Shown here piece by piece: positions 26,695 to 35,515 of a stretch of DNA of 64,000 nucleotides (positions are counted from its first letter, which is position 1; every line of letters starts with the position of its first letter). A program made the position numbers and the translations under genes. Origin of the DNA: an uncultured Collinsella sp. (GTDB lineage: Bacteria; Actinomycetota; Coriobacteriia; Coriobacteriales; Coriobacteriaceae). The DNA lies in NCBI GenBank assembly GCA_958412345.1, contig CATYSO010000003.1, forward strand, positions 62,001-126,000, in the 5' to 3' direction. The notes beneath the pieces are model-generated. The model had not been told where the DNA came from. It did no database searches and saw nothing but the letters and a program-made list of their open reading frames with translations.

Positions 26695-27606
26695 CTAAAA
26701 GCGGTTGCCGCGGAAGCCGCCACCGTTGCGGCCGCCACGGTCGCCACCGCGACCGCCGCGGTCGTTACCACGGTTGCCGCCGAAGCCACCACGGTTGCCA
26801 CCGCGATCGCCATAGCCACCACGGTTGCCACCAAAGCCGCCGCGACCGCCACGGTCGCCGCCACGGTCGCCAAAGCCGCCACGGCCACCACGATCGCCAC
26901 CGCGGCCGCCGCGGTCACCGCCACGGCCACCACGATCGCCAAAGCCGCCGCGACCGCCACGGTCGCCGCCACGGCCACCACGATCGTCACGACCGCCGCG
27001 AGGACCGCGGTCCTCGTCCAGGCCCATGGCGACAAGCGGAGCGATAACCTTATCGAGAGCGGCCATCAGCTCGGTGGCCTCCTCGTAAGAAAGCTCGGGC
27101 AGGAGCTTCTCCTTCTTATTGGCAAGCTTGACCAGGCCCTCAGCGGCATCCTCGGCAGCGAAGACAACGATCTTGCGCATATCGCCCTCGGCGTCGTCGA
27201 TGCGGCCGACCAGGTCGGCAGCCTCGGCCTCGGCCATCAGACCATCGAGCTCACGAAGGCGCATGCCCAGCAGGTCGGACATTTCCTTCTGCTCCATCTT
27301 GGGCTTGAGGTCAAGAAGCTTGATGGCGCGCTCGATGTTCGCCATGCGCTCGGCCTTGGCCTCCTCCTCCTTGGAAATAGCAAAGCGACGGCTGCGCAGC
27401 AGGCGGGCGGCCTTCTGCATCTTGTCCATCAGCTCTTCGTCATCGTAATCAACGGCGGCCTCGACAACCTCGGCCTCCTCCTCGGCAGAAACCTCGTCAG
27501 CAGCCTCAACCTCGGCAGCTTCGGTCTCCACGGTCTCGACTGCCTCAACCTCGGCAGCCATGGTCTCGTTCTCGGTCTCGTTCATGATCTCTTCGTTCTC
27601 AGACAT
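26695..27606 (-). CDS. Acidic / helical domain protein with long RGG tail
   Basis: The protein has 303 residues in three parts. Residues 1-55 are Glu/Ala/Val-rich and very acidic. Residues about 60-195 form a helical domain (ERAIKLLDLKPK, EMSDLLGMRLRELDGLM, DMRKIVVFAAEDAAEGL) that reads like a winged helix of the MarR type. Residues about 200-303 are repeats of RGG, GGDRGG and GGFGDRGG, an RNA-binding-like tail. AGGAG-type bases precede the ATG. The tandem repeats are coding, not a CRISPR. I know no named family for the whole; an RNA- or nucleoid-associated role is inferred from the RGG tail. Confidence 0.75.
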   Translation of the reverse strand: MSENEEIMNETENETMAAEVEAVETVETEAAEVEAADEVSAEEEAEVVEAAVDYDDEELMDKMQKAARLLRSRRFAISKEEEAKAERMANIERAIKLLDLKPKMEQKEMSDLLGMRLRELDGLMAEAEAADLVGRIDDAEGDMRKIVVFAAEDAAEGLVKLANKKEKLLPELSYEEATELMAALDKVIAPLVAMGLDEDRGPRGGRDDRGGRGGDRGGRGGFGDRGGRGGDRGGRGGDRGGRGGFGDRGGDRGGRGGFGGNRGGYGDRGGNRGGFGGNRGNDRGGRGGDRGGRNGGGFRGNRF

Positions 27607-27820
27607 GAGACTCCTTCTTGGCCCTCTCGGGCATCATCGCCCCATTCGCGGGGCCCGTCGCGCACTCTTTGCGCTTTATACATTCATGCCTCTCGGCAAA
27701 ACGTCCATTAGTTTATGGTGTCGCCATCCAATCTAGCTGCAGAATCTATGTGCACACATTAATGCGACATGTCGCGGTATCATGGCCTGAACCAAACGTG
27801 TCCACCTTAAGGAGCCCGCC

Positions 27821-28231
27821 ATGATTAAGCCCATCATGAAATCCGAGTTCTTTTTGCGCCTGCCTTCCGAAAACGCCGGCCCAGAAGATGCCGCGACCGG
27901 ACAGGATCTTCTGGATACGCTCCACGAGCATGAGCACGAGTGCGTGGGCCTCGCCGCCAACATGATCGGTGTGCGCAAACGCATCATCTGCGTAAAGGAC
28001 GGCAGCAAGTCGCTGCTTATGTACAACCCGCAAATTCTTGAGCAGGTCAATGCCTACCAGACGAGCGAAGGATGTCTTTCTCTCGTCGGCGAGCGTCCCT
28101 GCACTCGTTATCGTCGCATTAAGGTGGAATATCTGGACGAGAACTTCGTCCACCGCATCAAGAACTTCTCGGGCTACACCGCCGAGATCATCCAACACGA
28201 AATCGACCACTGCAACGGGATTGTTATATAG
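27821..28231 (+). CDS. Peptide deformylase family protein
   Basis: The protein has 136 residues; AAGGAG precedes the ATG. The three family motifs are VGLAANMIGV (motif 1), EGCLSL (motif 2, metal Cys) and QHEIDHCNG (motif 3, HExxH with both His ligands and the catalytic Glu). Motif 1 normally ends in Gln (AAxQ); here it is Met, while the ligands are intact. Deformylases remove the formyl group from N-terminal Met. A second, more degraded homologue lies at 35516. This one may be active, with altered substrate preference; a normal def gene is probably elsewhere in the genome. Confidence 0.85.
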   Translation: MIKPIMKSEFFLRLPSENAGPEDAATGQDLLDTLHEHEHECVGLAANMIGVRKRIICVKDGSKSLLMYNPQILEQVNAYQTSEGCLSLVGERPCTRYRRIKVEYLDENFVHRIKNFSGYTAEIIQHEIDHCNGIVI

Positions 28232-28246
28232 TTCCGCCGATTCAAG

Positions 28247-28283
28247 AAAGCTCCCTGCAGCAAAACAACTGCAGGGAGCTTTT
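28247..28283 (+). terminator. Intrinsic terminator, bidirectional
   Basis: AAAGCTCCCTGCAG and its exact complement (14 bp) enclose CAAAACAA and are followed by T residues. Convergent genes lie on both sides. Confidence 0.85.
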
Positions 28284-28306
28284 CATAGTGCGGAGCTTCT
28301 ATCCCA

Positions 28307-29827
28307 CTAGCTCTGGCGGTAATGGTCGAAGAAGTCGGCCAAGTCCTCGAGCGACTCTTTGAGTACTTCCATGCGCGGCAGGTACACGATGCGGAAGTGA
28401 TCGGGCTCTGCCCAGTTAAAGCCGCCGCCGCGCGTGATCAGAATCTTCTTCTCGTGCAGCAGATCGAGGGCAAACTGCTCGTCATCGGTGATGTTGAACT
28501 TCTTCACATCCATCTTGGGGAAGATGTAGAACGCCGCACGCGGCTTAACCACCGAGATGCCGTCAATCTTGTTGAGTGCCTCATACACAAAGTTGCGCTG
28601 CTCGTAGACACGACCGCCGGGGCGGATGTAGTCGTTGACAGACTGGTGTCCGCCGAGTGCCGTCTGAACGATCGACTGAGCCGGCACGTTGGAGCACAGG
28701 CGCATGTTGGAGAGCATGTTGATGCCCATGATGAAGTCGCTCATGCAGCGCTGGTTGCCCGAAAGCACCATCCAGCCAATACGATAGCCCGCAATCATGT
28801 GCGACTTGGAAAGGCCGCTAAAGGTGACGCAGGGCAGGTCGGGGGCGAGCGAGGCAATCGAGACGTGCTCGTAGCCGTCCATGCACAGGCGGTCGTAGAT
28901 CTCATCGGCAAAGATCATCAGCTGATGCCTGCGTGCAACCTCGACGATGCCCTCGAGCACCTCGCGCGGATAGACGGAACCCGTGGGGTTGTTGGGGTTG
29001 ATGATGACGAGGGCTTTGGTCGCGCTCGTGATCTTGGACTCCATATCCTCCAGGTCGGGATACCAATCCGCCTGCTCATCGCACAGATAGTGCACGGGAT
29101 GACCGCCGGCAAGGGTTGCGCACGCCGTCCAGAGCGGATAGTCCGGGCTGGGGATCAGAATCTCGTCGCCATTGTCGAGCAGCGCGTTCATCGAAAGCTG
29201 AATGAGCTCGGATACGCCGTTGCCTGTGTAGATATGCTCCATCTGAACGTTGGGCAAGCCCTTGATCTGCGAATACTGCATGATCGCCTTGCGCGCGGAG
29301 AACAGGCCACGCGAGTTGGAATAGCCTTCGCAGTCGGGCAGCTGCTGGCGCATGTCCTTGATGACCTCATCGGGCGTGCGGAAACCGAAGGGCGCCGGGT
29401 TGCCGATATTGAGCTTGAGGATGCGCTCGCCCTCGTCCTCCATACGGGCGGCCTCGTCGACGACGGGACCGCGCACGTCATACAGGACGTTATCGAGCTT
29501 GGTGGATTTAGAAAAAGTACGCATGGTGGCGCTCCTTGCAATTTGAGCTGAGGGATGGGGTTCGGGCTTGGAATCGTTGCGGGGAGATGATTCCTCGCCT
29601 TGGTCGGCGTCACCGGCGAGCAGCCAGGTAACATCGACCTCCAAAATACGGGCGAGCAGCTCTGCCACATCGCGCCGCGGAATCGTCTTGCCGCTCACAT
29701 ATTGGCTCATCTGACTCTTGCCGAGTTTTTTGCCGAGCATCTCCGATGCGCGGATTACGTCCGACTGGCGAACGTCGCGATCGGACATAGTCTGTCGCAG
29801 GCGATCGCTAAACGTCTCTGGGGCCAC
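28307..29827 (-). CDS. XRE helix-turn-helix / class I aminotransferase fusion
   Basis: The protein has 506 residues. The GTG at 29827 is chosen because AAGGAGG lies 5 bases upstream. Residues 1-75 are an XRE-type DNA-binding domain (RLRQTMSDRDVRQSDVIRAS, KLGKSQMSQYVSGKTIPRRD). A 30-residue Ser/Pro/Glu linker follows. Then comes a full AlaA-like aminotransferase with PNNPTGSVYPREVL, IFADEIYDRL and the PLP lysine in FSGLSKSHMIAGYR. Most regulator-aminotransferase fusions are GntR-based MocR proteins; this XRE version is different, and the enzyme half looks intact. TTCAATTT repeats just upstream suggest self-regulation. Confidence 0.85.
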   Translation of the reverse strand: MAPETFSDRLRQTMSDRDVRQSDVIRASEMLGKKLGKSQMSQYVSGKTIPRRDVAELLARILEVDVTWLLAGDADQGEESSPRNDSKPEPHPSAQIARSATMRTFSKSTKLDNVLYDVRGPVVDEAARMEDEGERILKLNIGNPAPFGFRTPDEVIKDMRQQLPDCEGYSNSRGLFSARKAIMQYSQIKGLPNVQMEHIYTGNGVSELIQLSMNALLDNGDEILIPSPDYPLWTACATLAGGHPVHYLCDEQADWYPDLEDMESKITSATKALVIINPNNPTGSVYPREVLEGIVEVARRHQLMIFADEIYDRLCMDGYEHVSIASLAPDLPCVTFSGLSKSHMIAGYRIGWMVLSGNQRCMSDFIMGINMLSNMRLCSNVPAQSIVQTALGGHQSVNDYIRPGGRVYEQRNFVYEALNKIDGISVVKPRAAFYIFPKMDVKKFNITDDEQFALDLLHEKKILITRGGGFNWAEPDHFRIVYLPRMEVLKESLEDLADFFDHYRQS

Positions 29828-29849
29828 AGGAACCTCCTTGCTGGCAAAG

Positions 29850-29930
29850 TTCAATTTATAGAACACGAATTGAACCTGAGTTCAATTTAGGCAGCAGTAT
29901 AACGCCGTGCTATTTCGAAAAGTTCAATTT
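29850..29930. promoter_or_regulatory. TTCAATTT operator cluster upstream of the XRE-aminotransferase gene
   Basis: TTCAATTT occurs at 29850, 29881 and 29923, and the complement AATTGAA at 29868. The first two units form an inverted repeat. The cluster begins 22 bases upstream of the GTG start and spans the likely promoter. Confidence 0.6.
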
Positions 29931-29990
29931 CAAAAATAAAATGAGCCAAACCTCGAGATTTATCCCAAAGCGACAACGGCGTGCGCTCTT

Positions 29991-30848
29991 TTAGAGGTAT
30001 TCAAGGAATCGAGCGGCAGCAAGCGAAACATCGGCCGTTCGATATATGGCGTTGATCTGCCGATGGGGATGTCCTTCGAGCGAACGAATGGCGACATTGA
30101 ACTGGCAGCGGCGCAAGATGAGCGCCGGAAGGACGCTCACGCCCAGGCCGTCCTCGACCATGGCCATAATCGCATAGTCATCCCAGGTCGACAGCTTTGA
30201 GCGCACGGTCAGCCCCGCCCGACGGAACAGCGGCGTAATCTCGTCATCGGTGCCGCGTTCCAGCAGAATAAATTGCTCGTTGGCCAAATCGGCAAGAGAG
30301 ACGACCTCTTCAGTGGCAAGCAAAGAGTCTGCCGGCACTACCGCCATCAACTCGTCGCGCACCAAAGACCGCGATGTCATGCCATTTTCTCGGGGCTCAT
30401 GCGGGATAAAGCCCAGATCGCAGCGGCCCTCTGCCACCCATTGTTCAATCTCTGAATAGTCGCCCATCAGCAACTCGTAATCAATGTCTGGATAATCGGC
30501 ACGAAAACGAGCAATCACCGGCGGCAGCACGTGGGTCGCCACGCTCGAAAACGTACCGATGCAGATTTTGCCGCGCATGAGCCCACGCATCTCATCCACG
30601 CGTCGCTGCAAGCGAACGAATTCCTCGCAGAGCGCCTCGACAGCCGGCATGACCTGCCGCCCGTCAGCAGAAAGAACCACACCCTCGCGACTGCGGTCGA
30701 GCACCTTAAAGCCCCAATCGGCCTCAAGATCGGCCACCATGCGGCTCACGCCCGATTGCGAATAGCCCAGGCGCTCGGCGGCGCGCGTAAAGCTTCCGGC
30801 GCGCACTGTCTCGAGCAGCACCTGCATCTTTTGAATATTCGTTTCCAC
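29991..30848 (-). CDS. LysR-family transcriptional regulator
   Basis: The protein has 285 residues. The GTG at 30848 is preceded by GGAGG and is chosen over an ATG at 30869. The N-terminal winged helix (AGSFTRAAERLGYSQSGVSR) is followed by a long linker helix and a two-lobe effector domain. The gene is divergent from an EamA exporter gene, with a TTCAC-N5-GTGAA site between them. The effector is unknown, but control of the exporter is the natural inference. Confidence 0.88.
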   Translation of the reverse strand: METNIQKMQVLLETVRAGSFTRAAERLGYSQSGVSRMVADLEADWGFKVLDRSREGVVLSADGRQVMPAVEALCEEFVRLQRRVDEMRGLMRGKICIGTFSSVATHVLPPVIARFRADYPDIDYELLMGDYSEIEQWVAEGRCDLGFIPHEPRENGMTSRSLVRDELMAVVPADSLLATEEVVSLADLANEQFILLERGTDDEITPLFRRAGLTVRSKLSTWDDYAIMAMVEDGLGVSVLPALILRRCQFNVAIRSLEGHPHRQINAIYRTADVSLAAARFLEYL

Positions 30849-30920
30849 GGCAGTCCTCCATCCTTGCATGAGCTTTTGTCATGTCAGCCATGCATTATAT
30901 TCGCTTTTCTTCTAAAGCCA

Positions 30921-30935
30921 GTTCACCCATAGTGA
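30921..30935. promoter_or_regulatory. LysR-type operator, TTCAC-N5-GTGAA
   Basis: A perfect dyad of the T-N11-A class lies between the divergent lysR and eamA genes, 32 bases before the eamA ATG. Confidence 0.55.
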
Positions 30936-30966
30936 AGATGCTCGGATATAGAGGGGATGTCAGCGC

Positions 30967-31878
30967 ATGAACAACGGACTGTTTACGTACTTAGCAGCAT
31001 TGCTATTGTTTGGCTCCAACGGCATCATCGCCGCTGCCATCGCGCTGCCGAGCTCCGATATCGTGCTACTACGCACGTTTTTGGGCGCACTCTCGCTTGT
31101 CACCATCCTCGCCATCACCCAACGCCATAAGTTGCAGGCGCCATCTCGCCCCCGCGAAGCCGCAGCCCTCCTCCTCTCGGGAGCCGCGCTGGGCGCCAGC
31201 TGGATTTTTCTATTCCGCGCCTACCAGACGATCGGCGTCGGCGTATCCTCGCTGCTGTACTACTGCGGCCCCATCATTGTCATGGCGCTCTCCCCGCTCA
31301 TCTTTGGCGAAAAGCTGACCGGTGGCAAAATCGCCGGCTTCATCGCCGTTGCTTGCGGTGCTTTTCTCATTGCAGCGCAAGGTCTAGGCGGCAATATGCC
31401 CATTGCTGGTATCGCTTGCGGAATCGCCTCGGCATTTTGCTATGCGCTGATGGTCATCGCTAGCAAGGGTGCGCCACACATCGAAGGCCTCGAGAACTCC
31501 ACGCTCCAGGTGAGCGCCGCCTTTGTGACCGCGCTGGTCCTTACGCTCATCACGCAGGGCGCTCCCTTATTCCTGTCTGCCGGCGTCGCCGCCAGTATTG
31601 ATTGGCGCGCCGTCGTCATGCTCGGCGTCGTCAACACCGGCATCGGTTGCCTGCTCTACTTTAGTGCCGTCGCCAAGCTGCCCGTCCAGACCGTCGCGGT
31701 CGTCGGCTACCTCGAGCCGCTTTCGGCCGTCGTGTTCTCCGCCGCCCTTTTAGGCGAAGCCATAACACCGGTCCGCCTGATGGGCGCCGTACTCATCATC
31801 GGCGGCGCGATTTTTTGCGAACTCGCCGGCAAACGCGCAAACGCCAAGGCCGGCATCGCCCAGGCAGCACGTGCTTAA
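30967..31878 (+). CDS. EamA/DMT-family transporter
   Basis: The protein has 303 residues with about ten hydrophobic segments arranged as two EamA repeats (first repeat: NGIIAAAIALPSSDIVLLR; second: YLEPLSAVVFSAALLGEAIT). It is an inner-membrane drug/metabolite exporter of unknown substrate. A divergent LysR gene and operator suggest induction by its substrate. Confidence 0.88.
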   Translation: MNNGLFTYLAALLLFGSNGIIAAAIALPSSDIVLLRTFLGALSLVTILAITQRHKLQAPSRPREAAALLLSGAALGASWIFLFRAYQTIGVGVSSLLYYCGPIIVMALSPLIFGEKLTGGKIAGFIAVACGAFLIAAQGLGGNMPIAGIACGIASAFCYALMVIASKGAPHIEGLENSTLQVSAAFVTALVLTLITQGAPLFLSAGVAASIDWRAVVMLGVVNTGIGCLLYFSAVAKLPVQTVAVVGYLEPLSAVVFSAALLGEAITPVRLMGAVLIIGGAIFCELAGKRANAKAGIAQAARA

Positions 31879-31893
31879 AAGCCCCTCTTCAGC

Positions 31894-31963
31894 TCAAAGC
31901 AGGGGCGCGTCCGCGGTTATCACATTGCAGCAAACCACACAGCCGGAAGTGCTCCTGCTTTGA
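31894..31963. other. Long-range stem between eamA and kup
   Basis: TCAAAGCAGG (31894-31903) pairs with CCTGCTTTGA (31954-31963), and TCCCCAGATGGGGA follows at 31987-32000. This lies in the 200-bp leader of kup. It does not match a c-di-AMP riboswitch by eye. Confidence 0.4.
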
Positions 31964-32105
31964 AATGCTATCTGCGCAAACAACTGCTCCCCAGATGGGG
32001 ATTATTGTCTAAAACACCCCAATGTGCCAAACTGCTCTTATATGTATAAAGATGGCATAAAGGTCTGCTGCTCTTTGCAGAGGCCAGATGTCTAAGGGAG
32101 TCCAC

Positions 32106-34337
32106 GTGGCACACAACAAGCTGGAAGCAAGCCTCCAAGACCAGCATGTGCAGGGCGGGCATGGCGCCATCCCCCTCTCCGCTGGCATGCTGCTCGTAAC
32201 GCTCGGCGTCGTCTATGGCGACATCGGCACGAGCCCCATGTACACCATGAAATCAATCGTCGCTAACAACGGCGGCATCGGCACTGTCAGCGAGGACATG
32301 ATCCTGGGCGCGCTTTCGCTCGTCATCTGGACCATGACGCTCGTGACCACGGTCAAGTACGTGCTGATCGCCATGAAGGCCGATAACCACAACGAGGGCG
32401 GCATCTTCGCCCTGTTCAGCCTCGTACGCAAGGTGGCACCGTGGCTGATCCTTCCCGCCATGATCGGCGGCGCGGCGCTGCTCGCCGACGGCATCCTCAC
32501 CCCCGCGGTCACGGTCACCACGGCCATTGAAGGCCTGCGCACCATCGAGTGGGGTCACGCGCTTTTGGGTGACGGGCAAACCAACGTCATCATTATTACC
32601 ATCATCATTATCTGCGGCCTGTTTGCCATGCAGCGCGCCGGCACCTCGTCGATCGGCAAGCTGTTCGGCCCGCTCATGACGCTGTGGTTCCTGTTCTTGG
32701 CTGGCGCCGGTCTGTTCAACATGCTCGGCAACCTGTCCATCTTGCGCGCGCTCAACCCCATTCGCGGCATCATGTTCCTGTTCTCGCCCATCAACCACTC
32801 GGGCATCATGGTGCTCGGCTTCGTCTTCCTGTCGACAACCGGTGCCGAGGCGCTCTATTCGGACATGGGTCACGTGGGCAAAGCAAACATCTATGCATCC
32901 TGGCCGTTTGTTAAGGCGGCCCTCATCCTTAACTATCTGGGTCAGGGAGCCTGGCTGCTCGCCAATAACTCCAACCCCCAGATGCTCGCGATGGATATCG
33001 TCAACCCGTTCTATATGATGCTTCCCGAGCCCCTGCGCCCCTTTGCCATCATGCTTTCGGCCGTGGCGGCCATTATCGCCTCGCAGGCGCTCATCACCGG
33101 CTCGTTCTCGCTGGTATCCGAGGCAACGCGCCTCAACCTTATGCCGCATCTGCGCATCCACTACCCCAGCGACACCAAGGGCCAGCTCTATATTCCGCTC
33201 GTCAACAACATCATGTGGGTCGGCTGCATCTTCATCGTGCTGCTGTTCCAGAACTCCGAGCGCATGGAAAGCGCCTATGGCCTCGCCATCACCGTGACCA
33301 TGCTCATGACCACGACGCTTTTGACGAGCTATATCGCCGGCATCCTCAAGCACAAGCTGGGCGCCTGCATCTTCGCCCTGCTTTTTGGCGCCATCGAGCT
33401 CTGCTTCTTTGCCTCGTGCCTCACCATGTTCTTTGACGGCGGCTATGTGATGATCTTCTTGGCCGCACTGCTGTTTGGCCTTATGTATGTGTGGCGTCGC
33501 GGCACCGCCATCGAGCGCACGCAGACGATCCTGCTGCCCGTCTCCAAGTACATCGACCAGCTCAACCGCCTGCGTAACGACGAGACCTACCCCGTGCTCG
33601 CCGACAATCTGGTGTTCCTTACCAACAGCCCCGACCCGCTCACGCTCGACCGCGACGTGCTCTATTCCATCTTGGATAAGCATCCCAAGCGCGCCAAGGC
33701 ATACTGGTTCATCAACGTGCACGTTACCGATGAGCCCTATACGCATGAGTATTCCGTTGAGACCTTTGGCACGGACTTCTTGTTCCGCGTGCGCTTGGAC
33801 CTGGGCTTTAAGGTCAACCAGCGCGTTAACGCCTACCTGCGCCAGATCGTTGGCGACCTGATGGCATCGGGTGAGCTGCCGCCGCAGCATCACACCTACT
33901 CCATCTACGAGACCCGCGGCAACGTGGGCGACTTCCGTTTTTGCATGCTACGCAAGATGCTTGCCCCCGAAACGGACATCAACCGCAACGACCACCGCGT
34001 GATGGCCATCAAGTACGCCGTCCGCCGCGCCTGTGGAAGCCCGGCACGTTGGTATGGTCTCGAGAACTCGGCCATCATCATCGAGTACGTACCCCTCTTT
34101 GCCCGCATGCGTCCGGCAGTCAAGCTTGTACGCACCCAGGTGCCGCTCGAGGTTCAGATCGAGGAAGCTGAGGAAATGGAAGTCGACATCTTCTCGGACG
34201 ACCTGGTCAACGGCAACGAGGCCGGTAGGAATATGAACGTCGATCCCACTGAGCTGCTCGAGAGCGTCGCCGATACGCCCGAGCAGCAACAGCTCGACGG
34301 CCTCGAGAGTGAACAACTCAACGACGCCAACTTCTAG
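32106..34337 (+). CDS. kup: Potassium uptake protein, Kup family
   Basis: The protein has 743 residues from the GTG at 32106, which has AAGGGAG 5 bases upstream; the ATG at 32088 with AGAGG before it is the alternative. The signature LGVVYGDIGTSPMYTMKSI near the start is diagnostic for Kup/HAK/KT K+/H+ symporters. Twelve membrane segments follow to about residue 450, then a soluble C-terminal domain of about 290 residues ending in an acidic tail. It imports potassium, driven by protons. Confidence 0.93.
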   Translation: MAHNKLEASLQDQHVQGGHGAIPLSAGMLLVTLGVVYGDIGTSPMYTMKSIVANNGGIGTVSEDMILGALSLVIWTMTLVTTVKYVLIAMKADNHNEGGIFALFSLVRKVAPWLILPAMIGGAALLADGILTPAVTVTTAIEGLRTIEWGHALLGDGQTNVIIITIIIICGLFAMQRAGTSSIGKLFGPLMTLWFLFLAGAGLFNMLGNLSILRALNPIRGIMFLFSPINHSGIMVLGFVFLSTTGAEALYSDMGHVGKANIYASWPFVKAALILNYLGQGAWLLANNSNPQMLAMDIVNPFYMMLPEPLRPFAIMLSAVAAIIASQALITGSFSLVSEATRLNLMPHLRIHYPSDTKGQLYIPLVNNIMWVGCIFIVLLFQNSERMESAYGLAITVTMLMTTTLLTSYIAGILKHKLGACIFALLFGAIELCFFASCLTMFFDGGYVMIFLAALLFGLMYVWRRGTAIERTQTILLPVSKYIDQLNRLRNDETYPVLADNLVFLTNSPDPLTLDRDVLYSILDKHPKRAKAYWFINVHVTDEPYTHEYSVETFGTDFLFRVRLDLGFKVNQRVNAYLRQIVGDLMASGELPPQHHTYSIYETRGNVGDFRFCMLRKMLAPETDINRNDHRVMAIKYAVRRACGSPARWYGLENSAIIIEYVPLFARMRPAVKLVRTQVPLEVQIEEAEEMEVDIFSDDLVNGNEAGRNMNVDPTELLESVADTPEQQQLDGLESEQLNDANF

Positions 34338-34357
34338 CGACGTCACGAATCGACGAC

Positions 34358-34393
34358 AGCGGCCCTGCATCTCACGGGAGACGCAGGGCCGCT
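34358..34393 (+). terminator. Intrinsic terminator of kup
   Basis: AGCGGCCCTGC and GCAGGGCCGCT with inner TCTC/GAGA pairing, followed by TT. Confidence 0.75.
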
Positions 34394-34416
34394 TTGCGTT
34401 GCAGTAAAGCTAACGG

Positions 34417-35382
34417 CTACGAACGACGCGGCTCGGGAACCACGAGCCTATCGGGGCTCGCGCCCTCGGCATCCATCAGGCTCACGTAGCGAATCGACGG
34501 ATCCCCATACATCGCGTAGTAATAATTGCCCGTGCGCGCGCTAAAGCATCCGGTATAGATAGTCTTCTCGAACTTGCCATCGCCCATCCTGGACGCTCCC
34601 TCAATCATCACCACGCCCTCGAGCGAGCGGAACATGCGGACGACGTTTTCGGTCTCGCTCTCCTTTTGCGGGTAATTGGCATTGAGGTACGCCGCCTTTA
34701 CAAAACGGCTCGGCGAATAGCAATCACCCGGAATACCGCGCATGCCGGCACCTGCGCCATAGGGCTTGAGCTCGGCGCCACGCCATGTCGCCGTCTGCGG
34801 AAAATCGCTTGTGGCAGTGATATAGGTGCGCAGGTTTTCCATGTGCCACGGGAAGGTCGGCTGGTTGGCAAGGGTGTCGACCGGATCGTCGTATACATGC
34901 AGGCCGTCAGCCATCATCTCGACCACGATGCTACGCTGGCTGTCGCCGATAATCCAATGGAGCAGCGACACGCCCAGCCCCTCTCCTGCAGATTTGGCGA
35001 CAATCACCGTATCGCGCAGCGCAGCCTCGACCTCGTCGACCGTCGAGAACGTCGCTGCCACCCACAGGGGAAACTCATAGGCCGCGATATTGGTCTTGCC
35101 GTCGACAGGGTCCTCGGCATACTCGGCATAACCCGGGAAATTGAGACCCGCCACGGCGAGGCCCGCATCGTTACCGCAATCGAAAAACATGGGATAGTTC
35201 TTGTAATCGATGCACATACCGATCACCGCGTGTGCCGCTGTCGCGTCGTCGATAAACGAATACGGAATGTGAAACCCGCGCGGCATCACGCGAACCTGTT
35301 GGCCGTAGTCAAAGCTCCAGTCGAGGTTGCGGCCCAGATACATGTGGCCGGAATTATCGGTAAATCGAATGCTCGTGCACAT
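34417..35382 (-). CDS. bsh: Bile salt hydrolase (choloylglycine hydrolase family)
   Basis: The protein has 321 residues. The ATG at 35382 follows GGGAGG and puts the catalytic Cys at position 2 (MCTSIRF), as required for this Ntn-hydrolase after Met removal. Other signatures are GRNLDWSFDYG (Arg/Asp), GLAVAGLNFPGYAEY, NQPTFPWHMENLRTY and GNYYYAMYGDP. These are closer to bile salt hydrolases than to penicillin acylases. It cleaves glycine or taurine from conjugated bile acids and marks the organism as an animal gut resident. Confidence 0.9.
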   Translation of the reverse strand: MCTSIRFTDNSGHMYLGRNLDWSFDYGQQVRVMPRGFHIPYSFIDDATAAHAVIGMCIDYKNYPMFFDCGNDAGLAVAGLNFPGYAEYAEDPVDGKTNIAAYEFPLWVAATFSTVDEVEAALRDTVIVAKSAGEGLGVSLLHWIIGDSQRSIVVEMMADGLHVYDDPVDTLANQPTFPWHMENLRTYITATSDFPQTATWRGAELKPYGAGAGMRGIPGDCYSPSRFVKAAYLNANYPQKESETENVVRMFRSLEGVVMIEGASRMGDGKFEKTIYTGCFSARTGNYYYAMYGDPSIRYVSLMDAEGASPDRLVVPEPRRS

Positions 35383-35445
35383 AGCGCCTCCCAGCTTTAC
35401 GTTCTTGCTAAGGTTATTGTCACCAAACAAAAAGGCGCTAAACAC

Positions 35446-35480
35446 AAAAGCCCGGACATGACAACAATGTCACGCCCGGG
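35446..35480 (-). terminator. Terminator of the deformylase-like gene
   Basis: On the minus strand CCCGGGCGTGACA and TGTCATGTCCGGG pair (one wobble and one mismatch), followed by CTTTT. Confidence 0.7.
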
Positions 35481-35515
35481 ACAAAAGCACAGGTTCAATC
35501 CCCGATCAAATCACT

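Noticed and set aside
26700..27010. Short tandem repeats that could suggest a CRISPR or satellite
   Set aside because: They are in-frame RGG/GGDRGG codons of the gene at 26695-27606, with uneven spacing and no spacers.
31879..32105. c-di-AMP (ydaO) riboswitch before kup
   Set aside because: The leader has stems, but the conserved ydaO blocks are not present by eye.
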